Assembly (NCBI GenBank): GCA_001769195.1
Contig: MEOK01000004.1
Coordinates: 62,001 to 126,000, forward strand
Reading direction: 5' to 3'
Source: Bacteroidetes bacterium GWF2_40_14
GTDB taxonomy: Bacteria; Bacteroidota; Bacteroidia; Bacteroidales; UBA932
Length of the DNA stretch: 64,000 nucleotides
The position numbers were made by a program, and so were the translations under genes. Within the stretch, counting starts at the first letter, position 1. Every line of letters starts with the position of its first letter. This document shows, in pieces, positions 9,523-18,424 of the stretch. Under the pieces are notes generated by a model. That model had not been told where the DNA came from, did no database searches, and was given only the letters and a program-made list of their open reading frames with translations.

Positions 9523-12459
9523 ATGAAACCTCCAAAACTAATCTCTCCTCTGGATGTAATAGATAAACCTCATGAATTGCAACCGGAACATTTTCCAATT
9601 GTTGCAATAGGGGCATCTGCAGGGGGACTTGAGGCATTGGAGCAATTATTAAGTGCAGTTCCTGGTAATACCGGAATGGCATTTGTTGTTATTCAACATC
9701 TGGATCCCACTCATAAAGGTATGTTGCCGGAGTTGTTGCAGAGAGTCACAAAAATGAAGGTTGAGCAGGTTAAGGACCGTATGGTCGTAAAAAGCGACAC
9801 TGTCTATGTAATTCCGCCAAACGCCAGCATGTCAATATTACAAGGGGTCCTGCATCTCTTTGAACCGGCTGAGTCGAGAGGGCTCAGATTACCTATAGAC
9901 TTCTTTATGCGGTCACTGGCAGATGACTTAATGGAATATGCGGTTGGAATTGTCCTTTCTGGAATGGGTTCCGATGGAAGCGTAGGTATGAAAGCTATAA
10001 AAGAGAATAATGGTATAGTTATGGTTCAGGATCCTGCTGATGCAAAATTTGACAGCATGCCTCGTAATGCTATGGAAGCCGTAGTTATTGATATTGTAGC
10101 TCCAGCTAAAGAGTTGCCTTCAAAACTGATTGATTTGATAAAACATTCTCCTGTAGCAAAAAAGAGTGTCGAAACGGATGTCAGAGATAACAGCGCTCTG
10201 GAGAAAATTATTATACTGCTAAGAACTGTTACAGGCAACGACTTTTCTCTTTATAAAAAAAATACCGTATACAGGCGTATAGAGAGAAGAATGGGAGTTC
10301 ATAAAATTGAAAAGATATCTTTGTATGTCAATTTTTTGCTGGAAAACCCAAAGGAGCTTGAAATCCTTCTTAAAGAACTGTTGATAGGAGTTACGAGTTT
10401 TTTCCGCGATGGTGCAGTATGGGAAAAGTTGAAGGAGACAATCATTCCTTCAATTATTGCCAACAAACCCCTCGGTTCTCAGTTACGTTCCTGGATAGTA
10501 GGATGCTCAACCGGAGAAGAGGCCTATTCCATGGCCATTGTCTTTAGAGAGGTGGTTGAGAAATTAAATCCAAACGGAGGGTATTCATTACAGATATTTG
10601 CCACCGATCTTGACAACGAAGCCATAGAGACTGCCAGAAAGGGACTTTATCCACTAAATATTGAGGCAGATGTTTCATCAAAAAGGCTCAGCCGTTTTTT
10701 TATAGCATCGGACGAAGGCTACAGGGTAAAAGCAGAAATAAGGGAGATGGTGGTTTTTGCCAAGCATAATATTATTTCACATCCGCCATTTACAAAAATA
10801 GATATTTTGAGCTGTCGTAACCTACTCATTTACATGGATGTTGAGTTGCAGAAAAAACTACTGGGGCTTTTCTACTATAGTATTATACCTGAGGGATATA
10901 TGGTGCTTGGGAGTGCAGAAACCCTGGGATTACAGAGTACTACATTTTCACAAGTAGATGCGAAGTTGAAAATTTATAACCGTTCTTTTCCATCGGTCTC
11001 CCCGGAATCATATGATTTCCCATCTTCCTTTTCCCGGTCGAGACCTGTTGTTGATAAGAATGATTATCAGGTCCCGGTGAATAAAACGCAGAACATACAA
11101 ACACTCGCAGATCAATTATTGCTGCAAAATTTTTCACCACCGGGAGTTTTAGTGAACGATAAAGGTGATATTATCTATATAAGCGGCCATACAGGAAAAT
11201 ATCTTGAACCAGCAGTGGGTAAAGCAAATATGAATATTTTCGCTATGCTTAGGGAAGGTCTGCGAAACGAATTCTCTTCTGCTTTCCGAAAGGCCATCTC
11301 AAAGAAGGAGCTAGTAGTCGTACACAATATTAAAGTTGGTACAAACGGCGGTTCTCAAATAATAAACTTAAGTATTCAGTGGATAGACAAGCCTGATCAA
11401 CTGAATGGAATGTTAATGATAATTTTTACTGACGTTACAAAATTGTCATCCTTAATGGATTTGGATAAAAAAGCAGGAAAGGCATTACAGACTGTCCGTC
11501 AGGCCGAAATGGAGAAGGAGTTGCAGCTTTTAAGAGAAGAGCTTCAAAACACGATGGAAGAGATGCAGACTTCTCAGGAGGAACAAAAATCTACTAATGA
11601 AGAGTTGCAATCTACTAATGAAGAGTTGCAGTCAAGTAATGAAGAGCTTACTACCTCTAAAGAAGAGATGCAGAGCCTTAACGAAGAGCTTCAGACCGTC
11701 AACGCAGAATTACAGACAAAAATTGACGACTTTACGAATGTAAGCAATGATATGAAAAATCTGCTTAACAGCACAGACATTGCAACACTGTTCCTCGACA
11801 AGAATTTGAATATCCGTCGTTTTACCACTCAGGCAACCAGTATTTTCAAGTTAATAAAAAGCGACATTGGCCGGCCTTTAACTGATCAGGTTTCTGACCT
11901 TGTTTATCCGGAATTGGTTTCCGATGCCAAAGGGGTACTGAAGTCACTTGTTTTTGTTCAAAAGCAGGTACCTACAAAGGACGGACGGTGGTTTTCCATT
12001 CGTATTATGCCATATAGGACATTCGACGACAGGATTGACGGGCTTGTCATTACATTTGTCAATATTTCTGATATAAAACGAATAGAGCTACAATTGCAGG
12101 AGAGAGTGCAAATGTTTAACCTGATCCTTGAAGCATCGTCTGATATAATAATTAAATTATCGCCGGAATGGGACATTACTGAGTTTAATGCTGAGGCAGA
12201 GAAATTTTTCGGTTTGAAGAGCCAGAGTGCATTGAACCAGAATTTTATAAAACTTTTTGTTCCGGAACAGGAACAAAAGAGAGTTGAATTGCAAATGAAC
12301 AAACAACTTAAGGATACCCAGGGGGGAATCTTTAAAATGCAAATGAAAGGAGCAGATGGAACATTATCGGATGTAGAGTGGACGGCAAAGAGACTTTTCA
12401 ACGACAACAATACTATAGCAGGAATGATTATAATAAACAAAAAAATATCTAAGTCATGA
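9523..12459 (+). CDS. CheB-CheR methylesterase/methyltransferase fusion with coiled coil and PAS domains
   Basis: The ATG at 9523 is preferred to a TTG at 9514; it gives 978 residues. A CheB methylesterase domain (about 25-190) has the catalytic triad S32 (GASAGG), H59 (IQHLDP) and D151 (GMGSDG), but no receiver domain in front. A CheR methyltransferase domain (about 205-470) carries the SAM-binding GCSTGEEAYSMA motif. A PAS-like region leads to a long coiled coil with repeated NEELQS units (about 660-745), then two PAS domains (about 750-860 and 870-975). Such fusions are common outside classical chemotaxis and are thought to modify or scaffold sensor kinases. No cheA, cheW or receptor gene is visible. 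The stop overlaps the next PAS gene by ATGA. Confidence 0.93.
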   Translation: MKPPKLISPLDVIDKPHELQPEHFPIVAIGASAGGLEALEQLLSAVPGNTGMAFVVIQHLDPTHKGMLPELLQRVTKMKVEQVKDRMVVKSDTVYVIPPNASMSILQGVLHLFEPAESRGLRLPIDFFMRSLADDLMEYAVGIVLSGMGSDGSVGMKAIKENNGIVMVQDPADAKFDSMPRNAMEAVVIDIVAPAKELPSKLIDLIKHSPVAKKSVETDVRDNSALEKIIILLRTVTGNDFSLYKKNTVYRRIERRMGVHKIEKISLYVNFLLENPKELEILLKELLIGVTSFFRDGAVWEKLKETIIPSIIANKPLGSQLRSWIVGCSTGEEAYSMAIVFREVVEKLNPNGGYSLQIFATDLDNEAIETARKGLYPLNIEADVSSKRLSRFFIASDEGYRVKAEIREMVVFAKHNIISHPPFTKIDILSCRNLLIYMDVELQKKLLGLFYYSIIPEGYMVLGSAETLGLQSTTFSQVDAKLKIYNRSFPSVSPESYDFPSSFSRSRPVVDKNDYQVPVNKTQNIQTLADQLLLQNFSPPGVLVNDKGDIIYISGHTGKYLEPAVGKANMNIFAMLREGLRNEFSSAFRKAISKKELVVVHNIKVGTNGGSQIINLSIQWIDKPDQLNGMLMIIFTDVTKLSSLMDLDKKAGKALQTVRQAEMEKELQLLREELQNTMEEMQTSQEEQKSTNEELQSTNEELQSSNEELTTSKEEMQSLNEELQTVNAELQTKIDDFTNVSNDMKNLLNSTDIATLFLDKNLNIRRFTTQATSIFKLIKSDIGRPLTDQVSDLVYPELVSDAKGVLKSLVFVQKQVPTKDGRWFSIRIMPYRTFDDRIDGLVITFVNISDIKRIELQLQERVQMFNLILEASSDIIIKLSPEWDITEFNAEAEKFFGLKSQSALNQNFIKLFVPEQEQKRVELQMNKQLKDTQGGIFKMQMKGADGTLSDVEWTAKRLFNDNNTIAGMIIINKKISKS

Positions 12460-13004
12460 ATAACGATGATCTGAATTTTACTGATCCCCACATGCTGAGA
12501 ATCAAAGCAGAAGAAAAACTTAAAAAAAGTGATGCTTTAAAACGGGCTTCTGAGTCTGAAACTGACATAAAAAAGCTAACACATGAACTTCAGGTGCATC
12601 AGATTGAGTTGGAGATGCAAAACGAAGAGCTGACTATTGCTTATGAAACAGCTGAAGAGGCCCTCAGAAAATTCACTATGTTATACGATCTGGCACCTAT
12701 CGGCTACTTTATTCTTGATGTAGAGGGTACCATTCATGATTTGAACTTTACTGGAGCCGAAATGCTCGGAGATAGAAGGTTTAGCCTCATAAACAGTAAT
12801 TTCAAATTATTTATCACAGAACAATCAATGTCTGAATTCAGCAACTTCTTCACAAAGGTTTTTGTCAGCAACGCAAAAGAATCTTGTAATGTGTTGCTTG
12901 GTTATTACAACAATCCATTATGTCAGGTTTACATGGAAGGAATCGTTACAGGCGAAGACCGGAAATGCCTGTTGTCTTTAGTTGACATTGAGCGGTTTAA
13001 GTAG
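12456..13004 (+). CDS. Coiled-coil PAS-domain protein without output domain
   Basis: The product has 182 residues and its start overlaps the CheB-CheR stop (ATGA), so the two are likely translationally coupled. Residues 15-75 form a charged helix with QIELEMQNEEL, a motif usually found just before PAS sensors in kinases. A PAS domain follows at about 73-180 (LYDLAPIGYFILD near the start). No kinase, cyclase or DNA-binding domain follows, so it is a stand-alone sensor or adaptor, or a remnant of a longer sensor. The stop codon is immediately followed by an octamer repeat tract, so the true end could have been altered by that insertion. Confidence 0.8.
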   Translation: MNNDDLNFTDPHMLRIKAEEKLKKSDALKRASESETDIKKLTHELQVHQIELEMQNEELTIAYETAEEALRKFTMLYDLAPIGYFILDVEGTIHDLNFTGAEMLGDRRFSLINSNFKLFITEQSMSEFSNFFTKVFVSNAKESCNVLLGYYNNPLCQVYMEGIVTGEDRKCLLSLVDIERFK

Positions 13005-13067
13005 TTAATTTGCTAATTTGCTAATTTGCTAATGTGCTAATGTGCTAATGTGCGAATGTGCTAATGG
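13005..13067 (+). repeat. Octamer tandem repeat (TAATTTGC/TAATGTGC), copy 1
   Basis: About seven tandem octamers start right after the TAG stop of the PAS gene: first TAATTTGC units, then TAATGTGC units (one with GAATGTGC), ending in TAATGG. The same tract, in the same orientation relative to the upstream gene, occurs at 19247-19308 and, inverted, at 22445-22500. Because 8 is not a multiple of 3, the tract places TAA in all three forward frames and TAG in all three reverse frames. Confidence 0.9.
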
Positions 13068-13318
13068 ATAAGGGGCGGGATTTGTAGATGCTTGGTTGGA
13101 GGCTTTGGGTACCCAATTAAGGAGCATTGCGTTGAAAAAAACAACAAGCGGAAACCATGCAGCCATATATACCGGCTAAATAAGTTTCCGCATTTGTTTT
13201 TGACTGATCGAACATTTGTGGGAATTTTGCAACTTTTCTCTTTAATTGTGTAATATGTTGTCTGTTTAAAAGAGGAACTTTATACTGTGAAAACGATTTC
13301 ACGGTAATAACAAGTAAA
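13068..13318. other. Intergenic region upstream of csbD with a hairpin
   Basis: With the preceding octamer tract, this makes a gap of just over 300 bases without a gene. A GGGTACCC sequence at about 13107, related to the dispersed GTACC element, is visible. A hairpin lies 16 bases before the csbD start: stem CTGTGAAA (13285-13292), loop ACGA, arm TTTCACGG (13297-13304). The hairpin could be an operator or an mRNA leader structure. I see no convincing small gene. Confidence 0.5.
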
Positions 13319-13504
13319 ATGAACACAACTGAAGCAAAGGGTAACTGGAACGAGACAAAAGGCAAGCTAAAACAGAAATTCGCCATCTTAACTGACAATG
13401 ATCTTTTGCTCGCGGAGGGCAAAGAAGAGGAGTTATATGGCAGGTTGCAAATCAAGCTGGGTAAATCAAAAGAAGAGTTGCACAAAATTATTTCGGAACT
13501 GTAA
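13319..13504 (+). CDS. CsbD-family stress protein
   Basis: The product has 61 residues. It matches the CsbD family pattern: a start like GNWNETKGKLKQKFA, then LTDNDLLLAEGKEEELYGRLQ and a helical end. CsbD proteins are small, highly charged, induced by general stress in many bacteria and of unknown biochemistry. The gene lies next to a small membrane-protein gene (17 bases apart), a pairing often seen for stress-response loci. An 8-bp hairpin just upstream of the start may take part in control. Confidence 0.85.
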   Translation: MNTTEAKGNWNETKGKLKQKFAILTDNDLLLAEGKEEELYGRLQIKLGKSKEELHKIISEL

Positions 13505-13521
13505 TTATTCCGGAAATTCTT

Positions 13522-13734
13522 ATGAAAACAATTGGAATCATAATTATTGTCATTGGCCTTGGATTAGCTGCGTTCTCTTTTGTAACAGTTTTTACCAAAG
13601 AGAAAGTAGTTGATTTAGGGAAACTCGAAATCACCAGGGACAAACCTCATAATCTTAATGTGTCGCCTCTTGTGAGCATAGCCGTTATTGGTTTAGGGGG
13701 TATTTTGGTATGGCTTTCATATAAGAAAAAGTAA
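13522..13734 (+). CDS. Small two-helix membrane protein
   Basis: The product has 70 residues with two hydrophobic helices, about 3-25 (TIGIIIIVIGLGLAAFSFV) and 48-66 (SPLVSIAVIGLGGILVWLS), joined by a polar loop and ending in a Lys-rich tail. It resembles DUF3185-type small inner-membrane proteins that often accompany CsbD. Function is unknown. It lies 17 bases after csbD and probably shares its transcript. Confidence 0.7.
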   Translation: MKTIGIIIIVIGLGLAAFSFVTVFTKEKVVDLGKLEITRDKPHNLNVSPLVSIAVIGLGGILVWLSYKKK

Positions 13735-13840
13735 CAAACCACCTGCTTGCTGTTCTTCTACTACCCACAACATAAGTTAAGGATTGCAACAATTTTCAAA
13801 TATCAGGGTGTCGGCAACAGGTGGTTTAATCTAAATAATC

Positions 13841-15178
13841 ATGAAAGAATCCAAGATGGGTGCTCGATCGGCAGAGTTGCTCAAAGCTAATAAAGAGTTA
13901 GCCTTTCAGAATGAAGAGAAGGAAAAACGTGCTGCGGAGTTACTCATAGCAAATAAGGAACTTGTCTTTCAGAATAAAGAGAAAGAGAAACGTGCAGCAG
14001 AGTTACTTATCGCTAATAAGGAGTTGGTTTTTCAAAATAATGAAAAGGAGAAACGAGCGGCAGAGTTAATCATAGCAAACAAAGAACTTGTCTTTCAAAG
14101 TAAAGAGAAAGGGAAACGAGCGGCAGAATTATTAATCGCCGACAAGGAACTGCTATTTCAAGGCAAGGAGAAAGGGAAGCGAGCAGCGGAGTTACTTATA
14201 GCCAATAAAGAGCTGGTTTTTCAAAACAGAGAGAAGGAAAAACGTGCTGCAGAATTACTAGTCGCCAACAAAGAGCTTGTCTTTCAAAACGAAGAGAAGG
14301 AGAAGCGTGCTGCGGAATTAATAATTGCCAACAAAGAGCTTGTCTTTCAAAACAAAGAGAAGGAAAAGCGTGCTGCAGAGTTGCTTATTGCCAATAAGGA
14401 ACTTGTCTTTCAAAATAATGAAAAAGAAAAGCGTGCTGCAGAGTTAATAATAGCTGACAAGGAGATAGTAATCCAAAATGAAGAAAAGGTTAAGCAAGTA
14501 GCAGAAAATAAAGAGCTTGAAGCATTCAGTTACTCTGTTTCTCATGATTTAAGGGCTCCACTCAGACATATAGGTGGTTTTGTAGATTTGTTAATTAAAA
14601 ACAGTGCCTCACAACTGGACGAAACCGGGCTTAGGTATTTGAACATCATTTCTGAATCGGCCAATGAAATGGGGAACCTGATAGATGCATTGCTGACATT
14701 TTCGAGATTAAGCAGAACGGAATTGCAACGGACGAGAATTGTTTCAAAAAACATAGTCAATCAGGTGGTCAAGACCTTTCACGAAGAATTGGGGGACAGG
14801 AATATTAAAATAAACATATCGGACCTTCCAGATGTAAAGGGAGACGAAATCTTAATCAGCCAGGTATGGGTAAATCTAATCTCCAATGCATTTAAATACA
14901 CCCGTAATGAAAAGAAGACTGTAATTAAGATAGGAGGAAAGACAGATAAGAATTATACAACATTTTACATTAAGGATAACGGTGTAGGATTCGACATGAA
15001 GTATGTTGATAAACTATTTGGTGTTTTCCAGAGGCTCCATAAAGCCAGAGATTTTGAGGGGATAGGAATAGGACTTGCCAATGTAAACAGAATTGTGGTG
15101 AGGCATGGTGGAAAGTGCTGGGCAGAGAGCGAAGTAGGTAAAGGCGCAACGTTTTTTTTCAGTATACCTGAAGTATAA
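13841..15178 (+). CDS. Cytoplasmic histidine kinase with nine 21-residue coiled-coil repeats
   Basis: The product has 445 residues. Residues 24-212 are nine near-identical 21-residue units (consensus xxEKEKRAAELLIANKELVF plus Q), preceded by one diverged unit. Twenty-one residues are three heptads, so the region is one long parallel coiled coil (signalling helix) with no PAS, GAF or membrane segment. The kinase core follows: H235 in [13 protein letters not shown], the N box NLISNAFKY, DNGVGF and GIGIGLAN. It is close in sequence to the kinase end of the copper-pump/sensor fusion (shared [15 protein letters not shown]), so the two cores are paralogous. A Rcp1-like receiver gene follows at once and is the likely partner. 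Input probably comes from another protein. Confidence 0.9.
   Translation: MKESKMGARSAELLKANKELAFQNEEKEKRAAELLIANKELVFQNKEKEKRAAELLIANKELVFQNNEKEKRAAELIIANKELVFQSKEKGKRAAELLIADKELLFQGKEKGKRAAELLIANKELVFQNREKEKRAAELLVANKELVFQNEEKEKRAAELIIANKELVFQNKEKEKRAAELLIANKELVFQNNEKEKRAAELIIADKEIVIQNEEKVKQVAENKELEAFSYSVSHDLRAPLRHIGGFVDLLIKNSASQLDETGLRYLNIISESANEMGNLIDALLTFSRLSRTELQRTRIVSKNIVNQVVKTFHEELGDRNIKINISDLPDVKGDEILISQVWVNLISNAFKYTRNEKKTVIKIGGKTDKNYTTFYIKDNGVGFDMKYVDKLFGVFQRLHKARDFEGIGIGLANVNRIVVRHGGKCWAESEVGKGATFFFSIPEV
13910..14476 (+). repeat. 63-bp tandem repeat inside a kinase gene (nine units)
   Basis: Nine in-frame 63-bp units encode the 21-residue coiled-coil repeats of the kinase at 13841. 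Codon choice varies between units (for example CGTGCTGCGGAG, CGAGCGGCAGAG), so most copies are not recent duplications. Unit number could still change by recombination, in steps of exactly three heptads. Confidence 0.92.
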
Positions 15179-15194
15179 CAATTATTAAAAGAAA

Positions 15195-15653
15195 ATGAAA
15201 ACAGAAGTAAAAAGAATTCTTATTGTCGATGACAGTCCTAAAGATATTGAGTTGACAATCTCTGTCCTTGCACAAAACAATCTGGCAAACGAAATAGATG
15301 TTGCAGAAGACGGAGAAGAGGCACTGGACTATTTGTATAAGAGGGGTAAGTTTATTCACCAAAAAGGGAATCCGGCAGTAATTCTTTTAGATATTAAAAT
15401 GCCAAAGATGAATGGGATAGAGCTTCTTAAACAAATCCGCTCAGATATTGAATTTACATCTATCCCAATAATTATGCTTACCTCTTCAAGAGAAGAAAAG
15501 GATCTTGTGGAAAGTTATAAACTGGGAGCAAATTCTTATGTAGTAAAACCTGTCGATATACCTCAGTTCATTGATGCAATCAGAGTTTTGGGACAATATT
15601 GGGTAATAATCAACCAACAACCACAATCACGTACACTTTTAGCTAACAAATAA
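15195..15653 (+). CDS. Rcp1-like single-domain response regulator
   Basis: The product has 152 residues and is almost entirely a receiver domain: D12/D13, phospho-acceptor D66 in LLDIKMPKMNG, T96, and K118 in YVVKPVD. The long insert YLYKRGKFIHQKGNPAVILLD is typical of Rcp1-type regulators that pair with phytochrome-type kinases. The gene lies 16 bases after the coiled-coil kinase and is its probable target. It has no output domain, so it acts through protein contacts or phosphotransfer. Confidence 0.9.
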   Translation: MKTEVKRILIVDDSPKDIELTISVLAQNNLANEIDVAEDGEEALDYLYKRGKFIHQKGNPAVILLDIKMPKMNGIELLKQIRSDIEFTSIPIIMLTSSREEKDLVESYKLGANSYVVKPVDIPQFIDAIRVLGQYWVIINQQPQSRTLLANK

Positions 15654-15674
15654 TAATTTTTCGATTCTGGCGCT

Positions 15675-16856
15675 ATGCATAAAAAGATTAAAATACTGCA
15701 TCTTGAGGACTCTTATAAGGATATTGAGTTGATACACTCACTTATTGATAGTGGAGAGCTTAATTGTGAATATTTTAGTGTTGATAACGAAGCCGATTTC
15801 ATATATATACTGGAAACCAAAAAAATTGACTTAATTCTGTCCGATTATGGACTTCCAGATTATGATGGCAATGAAGCATTAAAATTTGCCAGAGACAAAT
15901 ACAATAACATCCCGTTTATTTTCGTTTCCGGCACAATGGGAGAAGACAGAGCTATAAATTCCATGCTCAACGGTGCTACTGATTATGTACTCAAAAACAA
16001 GATGGAAAGGTTGATTCCAGCCATAAAAAGGGCTATGCACGAACATGAAATGGAAATTAAGAGAATCCATTCGGAAAGAAGAATAAGAGAAAAGGTCGAA
16101 CAAATTAAGTCTCAAAACGAAATGCTTGCCCAGATAAATAAAGAGTTATTTGTTGCCAAAGAGAGAGCAGAAGAAAATGACAAATTGAAAACGGCATTCC
16201 TTCAGAATATGTCTCATGAAATACGGACACCTCTCAATGGTATTATCGGTTTTGCCGGACTATTGGATTCAGACGATATAAGTAAGGAAGAGGTCAGGGA
16301 ATTTACGGCTGTCATTAAAAGAAGCAGCAAGCGACTTCTTGAACTTGTAAACAATGTACTTGATATTTCCAGAATTCAAACGGGACAGATTGTCATTAAA
16401 AGGGAATCAATATCAGTAAATCTGATAATGAACAATTTGCAGGCCTTCTTTACTCCATTGGCTAAAGCCAGGAGCATAATACTGGATTATCATAATAAAA
16501 CAGAGAAGCCGACAAAAATATTTTCCGATGAAGGAAAGCTAACCCAAGTGCTTACTAACTTAATCTCAAATGCATTGAAATTCACAACTAAGGGAAGAAT
16601 CGATTATGGTTTTGATATACAAAAAGATAACATTCTATTCTATGTGAAAGATACTGGCATAGGTATCGAGGACGAGTTCAAGGAAAAAATATTCGACAGG
16701 TTCATGCAGGTAGAGCACTCGATGACAAAAAAATATGAAGGAGCAGGTCTGGGTCTGCCAATTTCCAAGGGTCTCGTACAATTGCTAGGAGGAAAAATCT
16801 GGCATGAATCGGAAAAGGACAAAGGCACTACTTTTTACTTTACTCTTCCAAAATGA
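15675..16856 (+). CDS. Receiver-HisKA-HATPase hybrid kinase
   Basis: The product has 393 residues and no membrane helix. The N-terminal receiver spans about 5-125 (phospho-acceptor D57 in [11 protein letters not shown]107 in YVLKNKM). A coiled-coil linker leads to a kinase core with H181 in [12 protein letters not shown], the N box [15 protein letters not shown] and GAGLGL. The layout resembles the kinase at 6429 without its PAS domain. The gene sits 21 bases after the Rcp1-like regulator, and its stop overlaps the start of cbpA (ATGA), tying the kinase and a chaperone into one operon. Confidence 0.9.
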   Translation: MHKKIKILHLEDSYKDIELIHSLIDSGELNCEYFSVDNEADFIYILETKKIDLILSDYGLPDYDGNEALKFARDKYNNIPFIFVSGTMGEDRAINSMLNGATDYVLKNKMERLIPAIKRAMHEHEMEIKRIHSERRIREKVEQIKSQNEMLAQINKELFVAKERAEENDKLKTAFLQNMSHEIRTPLNGIIGFAGLLDSDDISKEEVREFTAVIKRSSKRLLELVNNVLDISRIQTGQIVIKRESISVNLIMNNLQAFFTPLAKARSIILDYHNKTEKPTKIFSDEGKLTQVLTNLISNALKFTTKGRIDYGFDIQKDNILFYVKDTGIGIEDEFKEKIFDRFMQVEHSMTKKYEGAGLGLPISKGLVQLLGGKIWHESEKDKGTTFYFTLPK

Positions 16857-17701
16857 ATTTCATAGACTATTATAAAATATTAGGGATAGCTAAAACGGCA
16901 AATCCAAAGGAGATTAAAAATGCCTACAGGAAGCTTGCCAGAAAGTATCACCCCGATTTGAATCAGAATGACAGTGATGCAAAAAGGAATTTTCAGCAGA
17001 TAAATGAAGCAAATGAAGTGTTGAGTGATCCTGAAAAACGCAAGAAATATGATTTGCACGGAGAAAACTGGCAGCATGCCGAGGAGTTTGAAAATAGAAA
17101 GAATCAACAACGACAATCTGAGACAGATTTTTCGGGTTTTTTTGAATCGATGTTCGGAGGAGGTTCTGCAGGAGGAAGGGGCAGACAAGTTAAATACAGG
17201 GGAGAAGATTATAATGCAGAATTACACCTCAATCTAACCGATGCATATATAACACACCAACAAACATTAACGGTTAATGGACGTAACATAAGAATAACAG
17301 TTCCTGCCGGAATTGAAAATGGGCAGACAATTAAAATATCTGGTCATGGAGGTCCGGGGATAAATGGGGGGCCTAATGGAGATTTATATATTACATTTTC
17401 AATTTCAAACCATCCCCTTTTTAAGCGACTTGGCGATAATCTCTATACAACTGCAGAACTGGACCTGTACACAGCAGTTCTTGGAGGAGAAATAACGATA
17501 GACGCCTTAATGGGGAAAGTAAAGCTAAAAGTCAAACCTGAAACACAAAACGGAAGCAAAATCAAACTTAAAGGGAAGGGATATCCAGTATACAGAAAAG
17601 AGGGGATTTTTGGCGACCTGTATATCACATATGTTGTGAAAATCCCGACAAACCTGACAGACAGTCAGAAAGCCCTATTTATTGAGTTATCAAAGTCATG
17701 A
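16853..17701 (+). CDS. cbpA: CbpA-type DnaJ-like co-chaperone
   Basis: The product has 282 residues. It begins with a J domain (about 1-70) with HPD at 33-35, the motif that stimulates DnaK ATPase. A Gly/Phe-rich linker ([18 protein letters not shown]) follows, then the two DnaJ C-terminal substrate-binding domains (about 120-280) without the CxxCxGxG zinc finger, which is the CbpA architecture. The start overlaps the upstream kinase stop. The next gene encodes the CbpM-like modulator, as in Escherichia coli cbpAM. Coupling of cbpA to a two-component kinase gene is unusual. Confidence 0.92.
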   Translation: MNFIDYYKILGIAKTANPKEIKNAYRKLARKYHPDLNQNDSDAKRNFQQINEANEVLSDPEKRKKYDLHGENWQHAEEFENRKNQQRQSETDFSGFFESMFGGGSAGGRGRQVKYRGEDYNAELHLNLTDAYITHQQTLTVNGRNIRITVPAGIENGQTIKISGHGGPGINGGPNGDLYITFSISNHPLFKRLGDNLYTTAELDLYTAVLGGEITIDALMGKVKLKVKPETQNGSKIKLKGKGYPVYRKEGIFGDLYITYVVKIPTNLTDSQKALFIELSKS

Positions 17702-17716
17702 TCATATTAAGAAGCC

Positions 17717-18064
17717 ATGCAAACCGAATATTATATTACAATTGATGATTTCTGCGCAAACTATAATGTAGAACCGTCATTCATCAACTCTCTTCAGGAA
17801 AATGGATTGATAGAAATTGAGAGAATCAATGAATCAAGGCTTATTAATGCTGAACAACTCCGTGAATTAGAAAAGATTGTGAGTCTGTTTTATGATCTGG
17901 ATATTAATCTGGAGGGTATTGAGACAATAAATCACCTTTTGGAGCGAATAAAGGAGATGCATACAGAAATTATTGCACTAAGAAACAGGCTTCGTCTTTA
18001 CGAAGCAGATGAAAAATTTATACACAACCTTAATAAAACAAGAAAAGATGAAAATAGTCATTAA
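17717..18064 (+). CDS. cbpM: CbpM-like chaperone modulator
   Basis: The product has 115 residues. The N-terminal half has a MerR-like winged-helix look (YYITIDDFCANYNVEPSFINSLQENGLI) followed by a long C-terminal helix (about 70-110), as in CbpM, which binds the J domain of CbpA and inhibits it. It lies 15 bases after cbpA. Its 3' end overlaps the next small gene by 17 bases. Assignment rests on pattern and gene order. Confidence 0.85.
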   Translation: MQTEYYITIDDFCANYNVEPSFINSLQENGLIEIERINESRLINAEQLRELEKIVSLFYDLDINLEGIETINHLLERIKEMHTEIIALRNRLRLYEADEKFIHNLNKTRKDENSH

Positions 18065-18383
18065 CAGCAAAAGACGGATTTTTGCTATTCAAAAAGAGTT
18101 CAGCTCCATGTTTCCCACACTTGAGATTCTATTCTATGCAAAACCAAGTAATTCCGGAGGTGCTCACTCAGAAAAACTTATAACACATGGCAGCAGGTCA
18201 CTTAAAGACTGCAGAGCCATTCACGAGGAGGGGGTACTGGAAATACTGCCTACTATGACCATATCTGAATTAAAATCCAGATTTAGCGATACATATGGAC
18301 TAAAAGCAGAGGTTTTCCCTAAACCCGTTGATGGTATCCTCGGAAATCCTGTGGTCGATGACAGAGCTATGGGTGAGATTTAA
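18048..18383 (+). CDS. Uncharacterised small protein in the cbpAM operon
   Basis: Start chosen at the ATG at 18048 (111 residues); an upstream in-frame ATG at 18009 would overlap cbpM far more. The sequence (MKIVINSKRRIFAIQKEFSSMFP at the start; SNSGGAHSEKLITHGSRSLKDCR; and a Pro/Gly-rich end GILGNPVVDDRAMGEI) matches no family I can name. It is soluble, basic at the N-terminus, with a possible beta-alpha fold, and overlaps cbpM by 17 bases. Position suggests a role with the CbpA/CbpM chaperone or the upstream kinases; this is only inference. Confidence 0.7.
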   Translation: MKIVINSKRRIFAIQKEFSSMFPTLEILFYAKPSNSGGAHSEKLITHGSRSLKDCRAIHEEGVLEILPTMTISELKSRFSDTYGLKAEVFPKPVDGILGNPVVDDRAMGEI

Positions 18384-18424
18384 TAATTTTAACAACCACA
18401 TCATTTACAATAAAATATAATATC

